Source: Gracilaria vermiculophylla
Lineage: Eukaryota; Rhodophyta; Florideophyceae; Gracilariales; Gracilariaceae
Assembly: GCA_019155205.2 (NCBI GenBank)
Contig: JAHNZQ020000006.1
Span: forward strand, 74,101 to 104,470
DNA length: 30,370 nt
Direction: 5' to 3'
Made by a program: the position numbers and the translations under genes
Shown: piece after piece, positions 1 to 9,081 of the stretch
Numbering within the stretch: the stretch's first letter is position 1
How the letters are laid out: each line of letters begins with the position of its first letter
The notes under the pieces: generated by a model
Databases searched by the model: none
Seen by the model: the letters and a program-made list of their open reading frames with translations, nothing else
What the model was told of the DNA's origin: nothing

Positions 1-27
1 AGAATTCAAGTCTATTATTAAATTTAT

Positions 28-1029
28 ATGAAAAAAGATATGTTTCAAGGAGCAAAAATAATTTCTACAGGTTCTTCTATTCCATGTGCTAAGGTTAGTA
101 ATGAACAAATTAGTTCGATTGTTGAAACATCTGATGAGTGGATTTTTACCCGTACAGGTATTAAAGAAAGAAGACTTTTAACTCAGTATGGACAGTCTAT
201 TGTTGAACTTGCTTCAGAAGCTTCCATTAAAGCTATAGAACAAATCTCAATGGATCCTAAGAACATAGATTTGCTTATTCTAGCTACCTCAAGTCCGAAT
301 GATTTATTCGGTAGTGCCAGTAAGATTCAGTATGCAATAGGTGCTACAAATGCTTTTGCTTTCGATTTAACAGCAGCTTGTTCTGGTTTTGTAGTTAGTC
401 TTGTTACGGCTTTCCAGTTTATACGTAATGGATCATACAAAAATATTTTAATAATTGGTGCTGATGTTTTATCAAAATGGGTTGATTGGTCTGATCGTAG
501 TACGTGTATTTTATTTGGAGATGCTGCTGGTGCTGTAATCCTTCAGTCGTGTGACGTTAGTTTTAATTCTATACTAAACTTTCATTTGAAAACAGATGGA
601 AAGTATGCTAACTATCTTTCTATTGCTTACAAAGAAAATTTTGATCCTCACCCTGTTTTAAAATTATATCAAGGATCTTTCCAATATATTTCTATGAATG
701 GCAAAGAAGTATATAAATTTGCTGTTTCACAAGTTCCTTTAAGTATTTTAACATGTCTTCATCAAGCAAACTTATCAATTAAAGATGTTGATTGGTTATT
801 GTTACATCAAGCTAATGAACGTATTCTGATGGCAGTTGCAGATAAGCTTTCTATAAGTTCTGATAAAATTATTTCTAATTTGGGTCAGTATGGCAATACT
901 TCTGCTGCTTCTATTCCTCTTGCCTTACACGAGGCCGTTCAAGTTCATAGAATTGTTGCGAATGATATTGTTGTTATTGCTGGTTTTGGAGCCGGCTTAA
1001 CTTGGGGTAGTGTTGTATTACGTTGGTAG
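28..1029 (+). CDS. fabH: 3-oxoacyl-[ACP] synthase III (KAS III)
   Basis: Condenses acetyl-CoA with malonyl-ACP to start type II fatty acid synthesis in the plastid stroma. The 333-residue protein has the full KAS III triad: Cys118 in AACSGF, His260 in LLHQAN and Asn290 in QYGNTSAAS. The C-terminal glycine-rich GFGAGLTWG block is also present. Length is normal for the family. The ATG at 28 is the first in frame and a second lies at 40; there is no clear Shine-Dalgarno sequence, so either could be used. It lies upstream of psbX and near accD, which makes malonyl-CoA for the same pathway. Confidence 0.95.
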   Translation: MKKDMFQGAKIISTGSSIPCAKVSNEQISSIVETSDEWIFTRTGIKERRLLTQYGQSIVELASEASIKAIEQISMDPKNIDLLILATSSPNDLFGSASKIQYAIGATNAFAFDLTAACSGFVVSLVTAFQFIRNGSYKNILIIGADVLSKWVDWSDRSTCILFGDAAGAVILQSCDVSFNSILNFHLKTDGKYANYLSIAYKENFDPHPVLKLYQGSFQYISMNGKEVYKFAVSQVPLSILTCLHQANLSIKDVDWLLLHQANERILMAVADKLSISSDKIISNLGQYGNTSAASIPLALHEAVQVHRIVANDIVVIAGFGAGLTWGSVVLRW

Positions 1030-1127
1030 TATTATCTTTTATTTTTTTTAACAATTAACCTTATATTTATTACAATATAATTATATTTACTCAGTTATAG
1101 TGTTTTTTTTATAAAAAGGATTATTGA

Positions 1128-1247
1128 ATGACTTCATCTCTATCTAGTTTTCTAAACAGTCTTTTATTAGGTACTGTTATTGTAGTGGTACCTATTAGTT
1201 TAGCTTTGCTTTTTGTTAGCCAAAAAGACAAGACTTTACGTGGTTAG
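1128..1247 (+). CDS. psbX: Photosystem II protein X
   Basis: A 39-residue single-span membrane protein starting [15 protein letters not shown] and ending SQKDKTLRG. This matches the PsbX pattern: short polar N-terminus, one hydrophobic helix (about residues 10-30), then a conserved SQKD tail on the stromal side. PsbX is a peripheral low-molecular-mass PSII subunit near cytochrome b559 that affects quinone turnover at the QB site. The start is preceded by AAAAAGGATT, a weak ribosome-binding site. It sits between fabH and accD, and a strong inverted repeat follows the stop. Confidence 0.93.
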   Translation: MTSSLSSFLNSLLLGTVIVVVPISLALLFVSQKDKTLRG

Positions 1248-1279
1248 TAATTATCTATTTTTTAGCAACTAGTTTATAC

Positions 1280-1318
1280 AATTCAAGAATATAATTAAAT
1301 TTATTGTATTCTTGAATT
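1280..1318 (+). terminator. psbX 3' stem-loop (12-bp inverted repeat)
   Basis: AATTCAAGAATA at 1280-1291 pairs perfectly with TATTCTTGAATT at 1307-1318 around a 15-nt A/T loop. It lies 33 nt after the psbX stop and 38 nt before accD. No long T tract follows, so it may protect the 3' end of the psbX mRNA rather than terminate transcription outright. Confidence 0.6.
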
Positions 1319-1356
1319 TATGTTTATTAATTTTTATTTAATGTTTTAATTTTATT

Positions 1357-2226
1357 ATGTCTTTATCAAATTGGTTAGCAAAAAAAAGAAACTTACTTAG
1401 TAATATTAATATAAGCAATACTAATTCTTCTGTAAGAAAAAATTTATGGACAAAGTGTGGTCAGTGTGATCATTTGATGTATTATAAGGTTCTAGAATCT
1501 AATTATAAGGTTTGTCCAAAGTGTGGATATCATTTTCCTGCATTTAGTGATGAAAGAATAAAATATCTATTTGATCATGATAGTTGGGTTTCATTAGATG
1601 AAAATTTATCTTCTACAGATCCTTTAGGTTTTTCTGATAGAAAATTGTACAGTGATAGATTATTAGATACCAAAATAAAGACAGGTTTATCTGATGCTGT
1701 ACAGACTGGTTTAGCATCTATTTCCGATATGAAGGTAGCTTGTGGTATTATGGATTTTAGGTTTATGGGAGGAAGTATGGGATCTGTAGTAGGTGAAAAG
1801 CTTACCAGGCTAGTAGAGTATGCAACATCTTCCAGATTGCCATTAATAATTTCCTGTGCTTCTGGTGGTGCAAGAATGCAAGAAGGAATGCTCAGTTTAA
1901 TGCAAATGGCTAAAGTATCATCTGCTTTAAATAAACATCACGTAGCTAACTTACCCTACTTTACTGTATTGACTTCTCCTACAACTGGAGGTGTTACGGC
2001 TAGTTTTGCTATGTTAGGTGATGTAATTTTGGCTGAACCTGGTGCAGTAATAGCATTTGCTGGCAGAAGAGTTATTGAACAGACTATTAAGGAACAACTT
2101 CCTGATAAGTTTCAGACCTCTGAATATTTATTTGATCATGGATTTATTGATATGATTGTCTCTAGAAATCACTTACGTCATCAGCTTAAGACACTACTTT
2201 TATTATATTTTAATTCTCTTTATTAA
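1357..2226 (+). CDS. accD: Acetyl-CoA carboxylase carboxyltransferase, beta subunit
   Basis: The beta half of the carboxyltransferase that moves CO2 from carboxybiotin to acetyl-CoA, giving malonyl-CoA for fatty acid synthesis. It acts with AccA, AccB and AccC in the stroma. The N-terminus carries the four-cysteine zinc ribbon (C34, C37, C53, C56). The crotonase-like core follows, with [12 protein letters not shown] and [17 protein letters not shown]. At 289 residues it matches bacterial AccD and lacks the insertions seen in land plants. The ATG at 1357 is the natural start; SLSNWL is a typical N-terminus. Confidence 0.96.
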   Translation: MSLSNWLAKKRNLLSNINISNTNSSVRKNLWTKCGQCDHLMYYKVLESNYKVCPKCGYHFPAFSDERIKYLFDHDSWVSLDENLSSTDPLGFSDRKLYSDRLLDTKIKTGLSDAVQTGLASISDMKVACGIMDFRFMGGSMGSVVGEKLTRLVEYATSSRLPLIISCASGGARMQEGMLSLMQMAKVSSALNKHHVANLPYFTVLTSPTTGGVTASFAMLGDVILAEPGAVIAFAGRRVIEQTIKEQLPDKFQTSEYLFDHGFIDMIVSRNHLRHQLKTLLLLYFNSLY

Positions 2227-2385
2227 TTTTAAAACATATTTTTTATTCTATATTGTAATATATATATCATATACCAGTATTAAAAAATTTATCATTGATT
2301 TATTTGATATTATCAGTTAGATTTTTATATTGTTGGATTTTAAAGATGTGATTACTTTTATTTTTTTGTATTAAGTGAGTTTACT

Positions 2386-2880
2386 ATGATGAAAAAAAAC
2401 GCTATTTTAGTATTATTGATAAATTTATTGTTTTTATTTAATTTACAAGTTCCTTTAGTGCACTCAGTAGAGTTAGATGAAGCAACGAGAACTGTTGTTT
2501 TTGATAGTTCTAGCAAAACTATTACGTTAACACCAGAGCAAGTAAAAAGGGGTAAACGTTTATTTAATAATTCATGTGCACAATGTCATAATGGAGGGAT
2601 TACAAAAACTAATCCAAATATAGGCTTAGAGCTTGAATCTTTAAGTTTAGCAACTCCTGCTCGTGACAATGTTGCAAATTTAATTGATTATATGAAAGAT
2701 CCTACAAGTTATGATGGTCAAAATTCTATAGCAGAATTACATCCTAGTATTAAAAGCGCTGAAATATTTCCTAAAATGAGAAATCTTACTGATGAAGATC
2801 TTTTATCTATGGCTGGCTACATATTGCTTCAGCCGCGTGTAGCACAGGAAAAATGGGGAGGAGGCAAAATTTACTACTAG
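2386..2880 (+). CDS. psbV: Cytochrome c-550, extrinsic PSII subunit
   Basis: A lumenal c-type cytochrome that stabilises the oxygen-evolving complex of photosystem II in red algae and cyanobacteria. Residues 1-27 form a signal peptide (MMKK, then a hydrophobic stretch, then VHS). The mature protein would start VELDEATRTV. The heme site CAQCH is at 64-68. His119 becomes His92 of the mature form, which is the known second axial ligand. The C-terminus WGGGKIYY is characteristic. Heme attachment would use CcdA and Ccs1, both encoded at 13-15 kb. The start could also be the next ATG three bases later. Confidence 0.96.
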   Translation: MMKKNAILVLLINLLFLFNLQVPLVHSVELDEATRTVVFDSSSKTITLTPEQVKRGKRLFNNSCAQCHNGGITKTNPNIGLELESLSLATPARDNVANLIDYMKDPTSYDGQNSIAELHPSIKSAEIFPKMRNLTDEDLLSMAGYILLQPRVAQEKWGGGKIYY

Positions 2881-2919
2881 TTTTTTTTATTTAATCTAAT
2901 AATATATGTTAAAAAAAGA

Positions 2920-2955
2920 TATAATTTAAGTGTACTAAAGTTTCAAGAGAAACTT
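2920..2955 (+). promoter_or_regulatory. petJ leader: candidate -10 box and 5' hairpin
   Basis: TATAAT at 2920-2925 matches a sigma70 -10 box; no good -35 hexamer is visible at the right distance. A perfect 7-bp hairpin (AAGTTTC, loop AAGA, GAAACTT) at 2938-2955 would lie almost at the 5' end of the resulting transcript, 33 nt before the petJ ATG. It may stabilise the mRNA or control translation; this is inference. Confidence 0.4.
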
Positions 2956-2988
2956 ATTTATTCGTAGAAATTAACAAGGTATTTTTTA

Positions 2989-3333
2989 ATGAAATTTTTC
3001 TTTTCTTTGTTTTTAAGTTTTTTTATTGCATTATCAGTTTTTACTAACTCAGTTATTTCAGAAGAACTATCCGTAGATTTAGATGCAGGTGAGCAACTTT
3101 TTTCTCAGAGATGTGTTAGTTGTCATGCTGGTGGCCAAAACTTAGTAAATCCTAAAAAAACTCTAAGCTTAGAAGATTTAAAAATGAATGGTAGAGACAA
3201 TTTGGCAGGTGTTATCAAGCAGGTAACTAATGGTGGAAATGGAATGCCTGTTTTCTCAGAAGTTTTAAGTGAGGAAGAGATTTCGAATGTGGCTAATTAT
3301 GTTTTTAATCAAGCTGTGAATGATAGTTGGTAG
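2989..3333 (+). CDS. petJ: Cytochrome c6 (cytochrome c553)
   Basis: A soluble lumenal carrier moving electrons from cytochrome b6f to photosystem I, used in place of plastocyanin in red algae. The 114-residue precursor has a hydrophobic signal peptide (about residues 1-25). The heme motif CVSCH is at 42-46, and the methionine ligand is Met86 in NGGNGMPVF. The mature domain of about 85-90 residues is normal for the family. It follows psbV on the same strand with a 108-nt spacer that has its own -10 candidate, so it may be transcribed separately. Confidence 0.95.
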   Translation: MKFFFSLFLSFFIALSVFTNSVISEELSVDLDAGEQLFSQRCVSCHAGGQNLVNPKKTLSLEDLKMNGRDNLAGVIKQVTNGGNGMPVFSEVLSEEEISNVANYVFNQAVNDSW

Positions 3334-3349
3334 TTTTATTTATCTAATT

Positions 3350-3386
3350 CGAGTGAAATTTGATTAATCAATTTTACTCGTTTTTT
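3350..3386 (+). terminator. petJ terminator-like hairpin
   Basis: A hairpin at 3350-3380 pairs CGAGTGAAA with TTTTACTCG (one G-U pair and a bulged T) and closes with the palindrome TTGATTAATCAA. It is followed directly by six T residues (3381-3386). This is the classic intrinsic terminator layout, 17 nt after the petJ stop. Confidence 0.7.
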
Positions 3387-3421
3387 CTTTATTAATTTTT
3401 TTATTATAAAATGTAATTTTT

Positions 3422-4588
3422 ATGTTGAATATGCTTTATCCATCAGTCCTATCTTTACAAGATGGAACTTCTTATAAAGGTTGGTCTTTGTTTGAGTTAT
3501 CAAGTTATGCAGGTGAAATAGTTTTCAATACTGGGATGACAGGTTACCAAGAAATTTTATCTGACCCTAGTTACACTGGTCAAATGGTTGTTTTTACTTA
3601 TCCTGAGATAGGTAATACTGGTTTAAATACAGAAGATAATGAATCTAATTTTATTTTTGTTAAGGCTTTGGTCGCAAAAAATATTTCAACCGTATCTAGT
3701 AATTGGAGGTCTACACTTTCTTTAAAAGATTATATTTTACAGAAAAAAATACCTCATATTTTTGGTGTTGATACAAGGGCTCTAACGCGAAAATTAAGAA
3801 TGTCAGGAGTAATGCCTGCTTTTCTATCCAATACTTCAGACACAAGTTTGAATGTCTATTTTAACAAGTTTGATTCTAAAGATTTGATAAGAAAAGTTAC
3901 TGTTCGTAGTCCGTATTATATTCATAATAGTTATGATGACTATTATGTATCTCGAAACTTTTTGTATATTAATCCAAGCAATTTTTTTAATTATAGTAAG
4001 AATTATAATGTTGTTGTTGTAGACTTTGGCCTAAAATTCAATATTCTTAGATGTTTATTGTCACTTGGCTGTAAAGTAAATATTGTTCCTGCGACAGTTG
4101 ATTATAATTCTATAGTATCTTTAAATCCTGATGGTATTTTACTTTCTAATGGACCAGGAGATCCTCAAAAAGCTGATTATGCTATAAATATTGTTAGGAA
4201 GTTAATTCATTTTTCTAATATTCCTATATTCGGTATATGTATGGGACATCAAATATTAAATTTAGCTTGTGGTTTCAGTACTTTTAAACTAAAATTTGGC
4301 CATAGGGGTTTAAACCATCCTTCTGGATATAGTTGTTATTCAGAAATTACGAGTCAAAATCATGGTTTTGCTGTAAGTTCCGATATATTAAATAAATACA
4401 GTCTTCACGAATCTTTTTTGGTTAAACATCTGAATTTTAATGATGAAACCATAGCTTCTACTTTTGACCAAAAAGCTGCAATATTTTCTGTCCAATATCA
4501 CCCTGAGGCTAGTCCTGGTCCTCATGATGCTTATTATTTATTTAAAGTTTTCGTTGATTTAATAGCTTTGAATTCTAAAAAGTCTTAG
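3422..4588 (+). CDS. carA: Carbamoyl-phosphate synthase, small (glutaminase) subunit
   Basis: Hydrolyses glutamine and passes ammonia to the large subunit (CarB, not in this window) for carbamoyl phosphate, the precursor of arginine and pyrimidines. The N-terminal CPSase_sm_chain domain spans about residues 5-135. The class I glutamine amidotransferase domain spans about 195-380, with nucleophile Cys273 in FGICMGHQ and partners His360 and Glu362 in QYHPEASPGPHD. At 388 residues the length is normal. The start may be the ATG at 3422 or the one at 3431. It converges on ycf53 with only 28 bp between stops. Confidence 0.95.
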   Translation: MLNMLYPSVLSLQDGTSYKGWSLFELSSYAGEIVFNTGMTGYQEILSDPSYTGQMVVFTYPEIGNTGLNTEDNESNFIFVKALVAKNISTVSSNWRSTLSLKDYILQKKIPHIFGVDTRALTRKLRMSGVMPAFLSNTSDTSLNVYFNKFDSKDLIRKVTVRSPYYIHNSYDDYYVSRNFLYINPSNFFNYSKNYNVVVVDFGLKFNILRCLLSLGCKVNIVPATVDYNSIVSLNPDGILLSNGPGDPQKADYAINIVRKLIHFSNIPIFGICMGHQILNLACGFSTFKLKFGHRGLNHPSGYSCYSEITSQNHGFAVSSDILNKYSLHESFLVKHLNFNDETIASTFDQKAAIFSVQYHPEASPGPHDAYYLFKVFVDLIALNSKKS

Positions 4589-4616
4589 TTTCTTCATGTT
4601 TTTCATAATTGAGTGG

Positions 4617-5345
4617 TTACCAATTGATTTTTTTGAATAGATACGACAGTGTTTGTGTTCCTCGAAGTTGATTAAAAAGAGGCAAATGTCCTTCAGGAGC
4701 GTCTATTGTCCATATAAATTCTTGCGGATATCTCTTCATAGTTCCTGTTGTCATTTCTGACCACTTGATTTTTTCCCATAGCTTATCCCACTTGCTATTA
4801 TACTTTATCCAAATATCTTTTTGTACCGAAAAACCGAATTTTCCTTTTGAATAAGTTTTCCAAAGTAGGTCGATTATAAATAGTTCATTGACTGGGATGA
4901 AACTTATATCTGTGAAATATAACCATTGTTTTCTCTTATTTGTTTGTTTTTCTACTAGCTCGCATAAATATTTCTGTGTTAATTTGTCTGCTTCCTGGAA
5001 ATTTTGTGTTATTAACAATTCTTGTAAAGGTTGATAGTTGATTTCTATGTATTTTTCTAAATTTATTACACCTTTTGGTAAATGATTTTTTAATTTATCA
5101 ATAAGTTTTTTGTTATTTGTTTCTATTATTTTTTGATAAATAAATCCATCTACAATACTTATGTGTTCATCGGTTTTTTTATATCTACTTACTACACTAG
5201 AAATAATTGCTTCTGTACTAGTTTCTTCCGTTATTATTTTATCTATCTTTTTTTCTGTATTGAAAGATATTGTTTTATCATTATTAGAAAATATAAAGCC
5301 TATTTCTTTATCCATGTATTTTGTTTGATTTTGTATTTTATTCAT
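4617..5345 (-). CDS. ycf53: GUN4-like tetrapyrrole-binding protein Ycf53
   Basis: Residues about 100-235 form a GUN4 domain, with blocks NYQPLQELL, FQEADKLT and KGKFGFSVQKDIW. GUN4 proteins bind protoporphyrin IX and Mg-protoporphyrin and stimulate Mg-chelatase through ChlH. The N-terminal 95 residues are lysine- and glutamate-rich and poorly conserved in appearance, like the helical pre-domain of algal and cyanobacterial homologues. ChlI of the same enzyme is encoded at 18.5 kb. ycf55 lies 54 bp upstream on the same strand, so the two are probably co-transcribed. Confidence 0.92.
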   Translation of the reverse strand: MNKIQNQTKYMDKEIGFIFSNNDKTISFNTEKKIDKIITEETSTEAIISSVVSRYKKTDEHISIVDGFIYQKIIETNNKKLIDKLKNHLPKGVINLEKYIEINYQPLQELLITQNFQEADKLTQKYLCELVEKQTNKRKQWLYFTDISFIPVNELFIIDLLWKTYSKGKFGFSVQKDIWIKYNSKWDKLWEKIKWSEMTTGTMKRYPQEFIWTIDAPEGHLPLFNQLRGTQTLSYLFKKINW

Positions 5346-5399
5346 AGATTATTTGTACTTTTATTATTCCTTTTGTATATAATTATATATTGTTTTGAC

Positions 5400-6341
5400 T
5401 TATTTACTTAAGTAAAAAACGATAATTTTAATTATTATTAGTACAATATTACTTAACAAATTTAACGATGAATATAAAAAGTATTTAGCTAATTGAATTA
5501 ATAGCTTTTCTGTTTTTGGAATAGCTAGATCTTTTGCTTCTAGCCAAACTAGGAAAGCAACTTTAAATTGGTTAAGTCTAGTAATTTTTTTTATATCCGA
5601 TATATGAATATATTTTGTAATAATACCTTGAGAGCTCAATAGCCATATTTGCTGACGTTCGCTATAGAAGCATTTAACCTCATATATATAAGATCGTAAA
5701 AAGTTCTGCCACTTAATATTATTTAAAAATAAAACGATTGATCTATTTGATGAGTATAGTTTGTTGCATATATTTTGGTTCTTTAGGAAAATGTTAATAT
5801 TTGATGAGTAGTTAAGGTTCATCATTATATCTTCAATAACATTGTTAGCCATTTCTATAATGAAATTTTCTAATAAAATCTTTACATGATTATATGGAGT
5901 ATATAAAGGTGAAAATATAAAAACATTCTGTTTTATTGATGATGAACCAAATATTAGATAGATTAATAGATGGTCCATCATGTCTTTGTTATTTTTATGA
6001 AACTTTCTTGTTTTCTTTTTTTCTATTACTTCATTTTTCAGTTCATTTGAAAATTTTGTTGATATTCCCTCAATGAAAATATCCCGAATTTTATCACTTA
6101 TATTTGTAATTTTATTCGGATTTAAATTGATTTCTATTAAATCCAGTATTAATTTTTTTAAGTCGTTAATAATATGTTTGAATAATTTGTTACGACTAGT
6201 GCTACTTAAAATATCTATATATAAATATTGATTACTCTTATTCTGTTTGACTAAAATAAATTTTTTTTCTGTTTCTATAAATAAATCTACTATACTATTG
6301 TTAAGATATATGCTTGGCTTTGTTGGCCAGTATTTTACCAT
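5400..6341 (-). CDS. ycf55: Conserved plastid protein Ycf55 (DUF3685-like)
   Basis: A 313-residue protein of unknown function. The N-terminus (MVKYWPTKPSIYLNNSIVDL) and the C-terminal part (YSERQQIWLLSSQGI, then a stretch ending LAIPKTEKLLIQLAKYF) resemble Ycf55 of red algal plastids and the cyanobacterial DUF3685 family. A hydrophobic C-terminus (about residues 290-311) could be a membrane helix. The middle is lysine-, asparagine- and isoleucine-rich and diverged. Its place next to ycf53 and ycf54 supports the assignment. I recognise it by pattern and context, not by a catalytic motif. Confidence 0.75.
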   Translation of the reverse strand: MVKYWPTKPSIYLNNSIVDLFIETEKKFILVKQNKSNQYLYIDILSSTSRNKLFKHIINDLKKLILDLIEINLNPNKITNISDKIRDIFIEGISTKFSNELKNEVIEKKKTRKFHKNNKDMMDHLLIYLIFGSSSIKQNVFIFSPLYTPYNHVKILLENFIIEMANNVIEDIMMNLNYSSNINIFLKNQNICNKLYSSNRSIVLFLNNIKWQNFLRSYIYEVKCFYSERQQIWLLSSQGIITKYIHISDIKKITRLNQFKVAFLVWLEAKDLAIPKTEKLLIQLAKYFLYSSLNLLSNIVLIIIKIIVFYLSK

Positions 6342-6482
6342 TTCTTCTATAAAATTAATTTTTATTTAATTTTAACTACTAGTTAAAAAATTTCATAATT
6401 ACTTTTTCATCTTCTTATTTTATATTACAATGATTTATATATTTTATTTAATCTATCATTAGAGTAATTCTACTATAAACAA

Positions 6483-6797
6483 ATGCACAACTATTATTTT
6501 GCAGTAGCGAGTCAAAGCTTTTTTCTTGATCAAGAACCTATAGAAGAAATATTGCGTGAAAGAACTAATTATTATAAAAGTTCTAACAAAGAAATTGATT
6601 TCTGGTTTATATTAAATCCTACTTTTCTTGATAGTTTTAATACATCTCCTAATGTTAGTAACAACAGTTTTAATAAATCAATTGCTGCTATAGTATCCTT
6701 AGATAAACAATTTATACAGTGGTTAAAGTTAAGAGTAGTTTTTGTGTACACTGGTAGTTTTGAATCTAATTCACTTTTTATTCCTGAAAATACCTAA
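6483..6797 (+). CDS. ycf54: Ycf54, factor for the Mg-protoporphyrin IX monomethyl ester cyclase
   Basis: A 104-residue protein starting MHNYYFAVASQSFFLDQEP with a central FWFILNPTFLDS block. This is the typical Ycf54 pattern (HNYYFxxAS, FLxxEPIEE). In cyanobacteria and plants, Ycf54 (LCAA) binds and stabilises the AcsF/CHL27 cyclase that makes the fifth ring of protochlorophyllide. The gene is divergent from ycf55 and convergent with rbcR, with a 24-bp gap. Together with ycf53 and chlI it gives this window three chlorophyll-synthesis genes. Confidence 0.93.
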   Translation: MHNYYFAVASQSFFLDQEPIEEILRERTNYYKSSNKEIDFWFILNPTFLDSFNTSPNVSNNSFNKSIAAIVSLDKQFIQWLKLRVVFVYTGSFESNSLFIPENT

Positions 6798-6821
6798 GTA
6801 ATATATATTTTTGGTATATGT

Positions 6822-7754
6822 TTAATTTTGATGTTGTGTTACAAAAAGTGTTAAAATCTCTCGACTAAAAGTTTCAGCAGCTTTAGATTTATATCTAGTT
6901 GGGTGTATAATTATAGATAGCATTCTTTTTATTGTTACATCTTTAATTTTAGCCCAGTGTATTATTCCAAGTTCTAATTCTTTAGCGATAGCTGATACTG
7001 AAACAAATGCTGCTCCTAATCCAGATTGAACAGCATTTTTAATTGCTTCAACTGAATTAAGTTCCATTTCTATTTTAAATCTGCTACTATCAATATCGTG
7101 TTGATATAAGATTTTATCAATTACTTTTCTAATAGTCGATTGTGTGTCTAAAGCTATAAACCTAAGTCGATATAAATCTTCTTTTTGTATATTTGATACT
7201 TGTGAAAAAGTATGTGAAGTAGGTAATATAAGTGCCAATTCATCTTCAGCATATGCTGTAATTTGCAGAATATCTTTTAATTCTTCTGGTACTTCTCCAC
7301 CTATAACAGCTAAATCTACTTGACCATTTGCTACGCTCCATGATATCAATCTTGTTGAGTGTACTTGAAGTTGTACATTAACTTGTGGATATCTTTGTCT
7401 AAATAAACCTATTAGTCTTGGCATAAGATATGTGCCTGTTGTCTGGCTAGCTCCTATAATTAATGATCCTCCTTGAAGATTTTGTATATCTTCTAATGCT
7501 CTACAAGTTTCTTCACATAATGCTAAGATTCTACCACCGTATCTGAGTAACATATTTCCTGCTTCTGTTAAAGTTGCTTTTTTACTGGTTCTCTCGAATA
7601 AAGGTATATTTAACTGTTTTTCTAAGTTTTGAATTTGTAAACTAATAGCTGGTTGTGAAACATATAAACTATCTGCTGCCTTTTTAAAGCTTCCTTCTTT
7701 GATAATTGCTTTAAGTATTCTCAGTTGATCGAGTGTAAATGGTAAATCCTGCAT
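6822..7754 (-). CDS. rbcR: LysR-type transcriptional regulator of Rubisco genes (Ycf30)
   Basis: A LysR-family regulator of 310 residues. The N-terminal winged helix-turn-helix (about residues 8-66) contains [18 protein letters not shown], typical of CbbR/RbcR proteins. An effector-binding domain follows (about 95-300) with [14 protein letters not shown] and GLGAAFVS. In red algal plastids this gene (ycf30/rbcR) is thought to control rbcL-rbcS transcription; the Rubisco genes are not in this window. The ATG at 7754 gives the standard [14 protein letters not shown] start. Leader spacing to the divergent psbY is about 150 bp. Confidence 0.93.
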   Translation of the reverse strand: MQDLPFTLDQLRILKAIIKEGSFKKAADSLYVSQPAISLQIQNLEKQLNIPLFERTSKKATLTEAGNMLLRYGGRILALCEETCRALEDIQNLQGGSLIIGASQTTGTYLMPRLIGLFRQRYPQVNVQLQVHSTRLISWSVANGQVDLAVIGGEVPEELKDILQITAYAEDELALILPTSHTFSQVSNIQKEDLYRLRFIALDTQSTIRKVIDKILYQHDIDSSRFKIEMELNSVEAIKNAVQSGLGAAFVSVSAIAKELELGIIHWAKIKDVTIKRMLSIIIHPTRYKSKAAETFSREILTLFVTQHQN

Positions 7755-7902
7755 TAAATTTTTTTTTATAATATTTTTTTACTTATAATACAATATTTAT
7801 TTTTTGATATATTGATTATGATTTAAGTATAGTATTTATAATATATACAGATATATTGTTTGTACTAAATCAATTTACTCAAAACTTAAGGAATTTTATT
7901 GT

Positions 7903-8007
7903 ATGGATATTAGATTGTTAATTGTATTTACTCCTTTAATAGCTGCAGGTTCATGGGCTTTATATAATATCGGTAGAGTTGCGATTCAGCAATTTCGTAG
8001 TATGTAG
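7903..8007 (+). CDS. psbY: Photosystem II protein Y (Ycf32)
   Basis: A 34-residue single-helix protein, starting [18 protein letters not shown] and ending IQQFRSM. This matches PsbY of red algae and cyanobacteria: conserved MD.R...V..P...A..WA..NI and a positively charged tail. PsbY is a small PSII subunit beside cytochrome b559. AAGGAATTTT sits about 10 nt upstream of the ATG as a ribosome-binding site. It is the first gene of a + strand run through rpl32, ycf56, rpl21, rpl27 and rne. Confidence 0.93.
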   Translation: MDIRLLIVFTPLIAAGSWALYNIGRVAIQQFRSM

Positions 8008-8102
8008 TATAATACTTTTATAAACTATGATTACTAAAGATAGAAAGTTTTTTAGAAGCTTTTCTACTTTTCAATTTTTTTACTACTTTTTTCTATTTAT
8101 AT

Positions 8103-8279
8103 ATGGCTGTACCTAAAAAAAGAACTTCTAGATCTAAGTCAAAATCTCGTAAATCAGTATGGATGAATAAAGCTATTTTTAGTAGTTGTAAATCTCTTTC
8201 GTTAGCTAAATCATTAATGAGTGGTAGATCAACTAGTTTTATTTATTCTAAATCATTAGATGAATATAGTGATCTTTGA
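8103..8279 (+). CDS. rpl32: 50S ribosomal protein L32
   Basis: A 58-residue basic protein starting [20 protein letters not shown], the characteristic L32 N-terminus. The C-terminal half ([17 protein letters not shown]) is also typical of plastid L32, which lacks the zinc cysteines of some bacterial forms. It is a component of the large plastid ribosomal subunit. It lies 95 nt after psbY and 53 nt before ycf56. Confidence 0.94.
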   Translation: MAVPKKRTSRSKSKSRKSVWMNKAIFSSCKSLSLAKSLMSGRSTSFIYSKSLDEYSDL

Positions 8280-8332
8280 TGATTTTCTATTATCTTATTT
8301 AGTTAATGTTACTTTATTAATTTAGTTGAATT

Positions 8333-9007
8333 ATGTTGTTTTATTTAGATTTTCATGCTTATATTTTTAGAAAAAAAAATTCAAGCTTATTAATTAAATT
8401 ACCTCTGGTCAAAGATACATGGTTATTCAATTGCACTGAAGGGGTACAATTTAATTTTCTAAATCAGAGTTTAAAGATTAATAATTTATCTAAAATTATT
8501 ATTCCTGATTTACATATTCTTAGTGTTTCTGGTTTAATGGGTTTACTGTCTACCTTGAATTTGACAGGAAGAAATAAGCCTTTACATATTTATGCTCCAT
8601 TTGGTTTTAAGTATTACTTAAACTTTGGTAAAAAATACTCTCGTACTAATTTTAGCTATATAATATATATTCATATTTTAGATAATAGTTTAATTATAGA
8701 TCAAGATGGTTACCGTCTTTATGCTTTAAAATATCATAGGTTCTATGAATTTTTGATTATTAAATCTGAAATTTATGGTACTTTTGATTTAAAAAAAGCA
8801 AAAAGTAACAATTTAAGACCTGGACCAATATATGGTAAGCTTAAACAGGGTTGTACTTTTTTAACTCCTGATGGCTTTATTATGGATGGCTATTTTTTGA
8901 CCTCTTGTAATAATCTTGGTTTTCAGATTTCTTGTATATACTCTTATTTTTATAGAAAAAATTTTTTTAAAGTCTTAGATAATAATAGCTTTACATTATT
9001 TTTCTAA
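8333..9007 (+). CDS. ycf56: Degenerate ribonuclease Z-like protein Ycf56
   Basis: Clearly derived from tRNase Z (3'-tRNA processing beta-lactamase fold). It keeps WLFNCTEGVQ at 30-39, GLMGLLSTL at 67-75, NKPLHIYAPFGF at 81-92, and RPGPIYGKLKQG near the middle, all RNase Z signatures. The metal-binding HxHxDH motif expected in the THLHGDH position reads PDLHILS (58-64), with only one histidine left. The later GDT and histidine motifs are not visible. At 224 residues it is about 80-90 shorter than a full enzyme. It is unlikely to be a working metallohydrolase, yet the reading frame is open. Confidence 0.85.
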   Translation: MLFYLDFHAYIFRKKNSSLLIKLPLVKDTWLFNCTEGVQFNFLNQSLKINNLSKIIIPDLHILSVSGLMGLLSTLNLTGRNKPLHIYAPFGFKYYLNFGKKYSRTNFSYIIYIHILDNSLIIDQDGYRLYALKYHRFYEFLIIKSEIYGTFDLKKAKSNNLRPGPIYGKLKQGCTFLTPDGFIMDGYFLTSCNNLGFQISCIYSYFYRKNFFKVLDNNSFTLFF

Positions 9008-9081
9008 CTTGTCTATAATACTTTAAATTTTAATTCTTTATTGTACATTTTTAAGAAACATAACTTACTAAAATTTTATAT

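Noticed and set aside
5133..5411. + strand ORF of 92 codons opposite ycf53
   Set aside because: Its aromatic- and isoleucine-rich sequence is what the antisense of a lysine-rich gene gives; no start context or homology seen.
7755..7902. Strong shared promoter between rbcR and psbY
   Set aside because: TATAAT-like hexamers occur, but in such A/T-rich sequence none pairs with a convincing -35 box at normal spacing.
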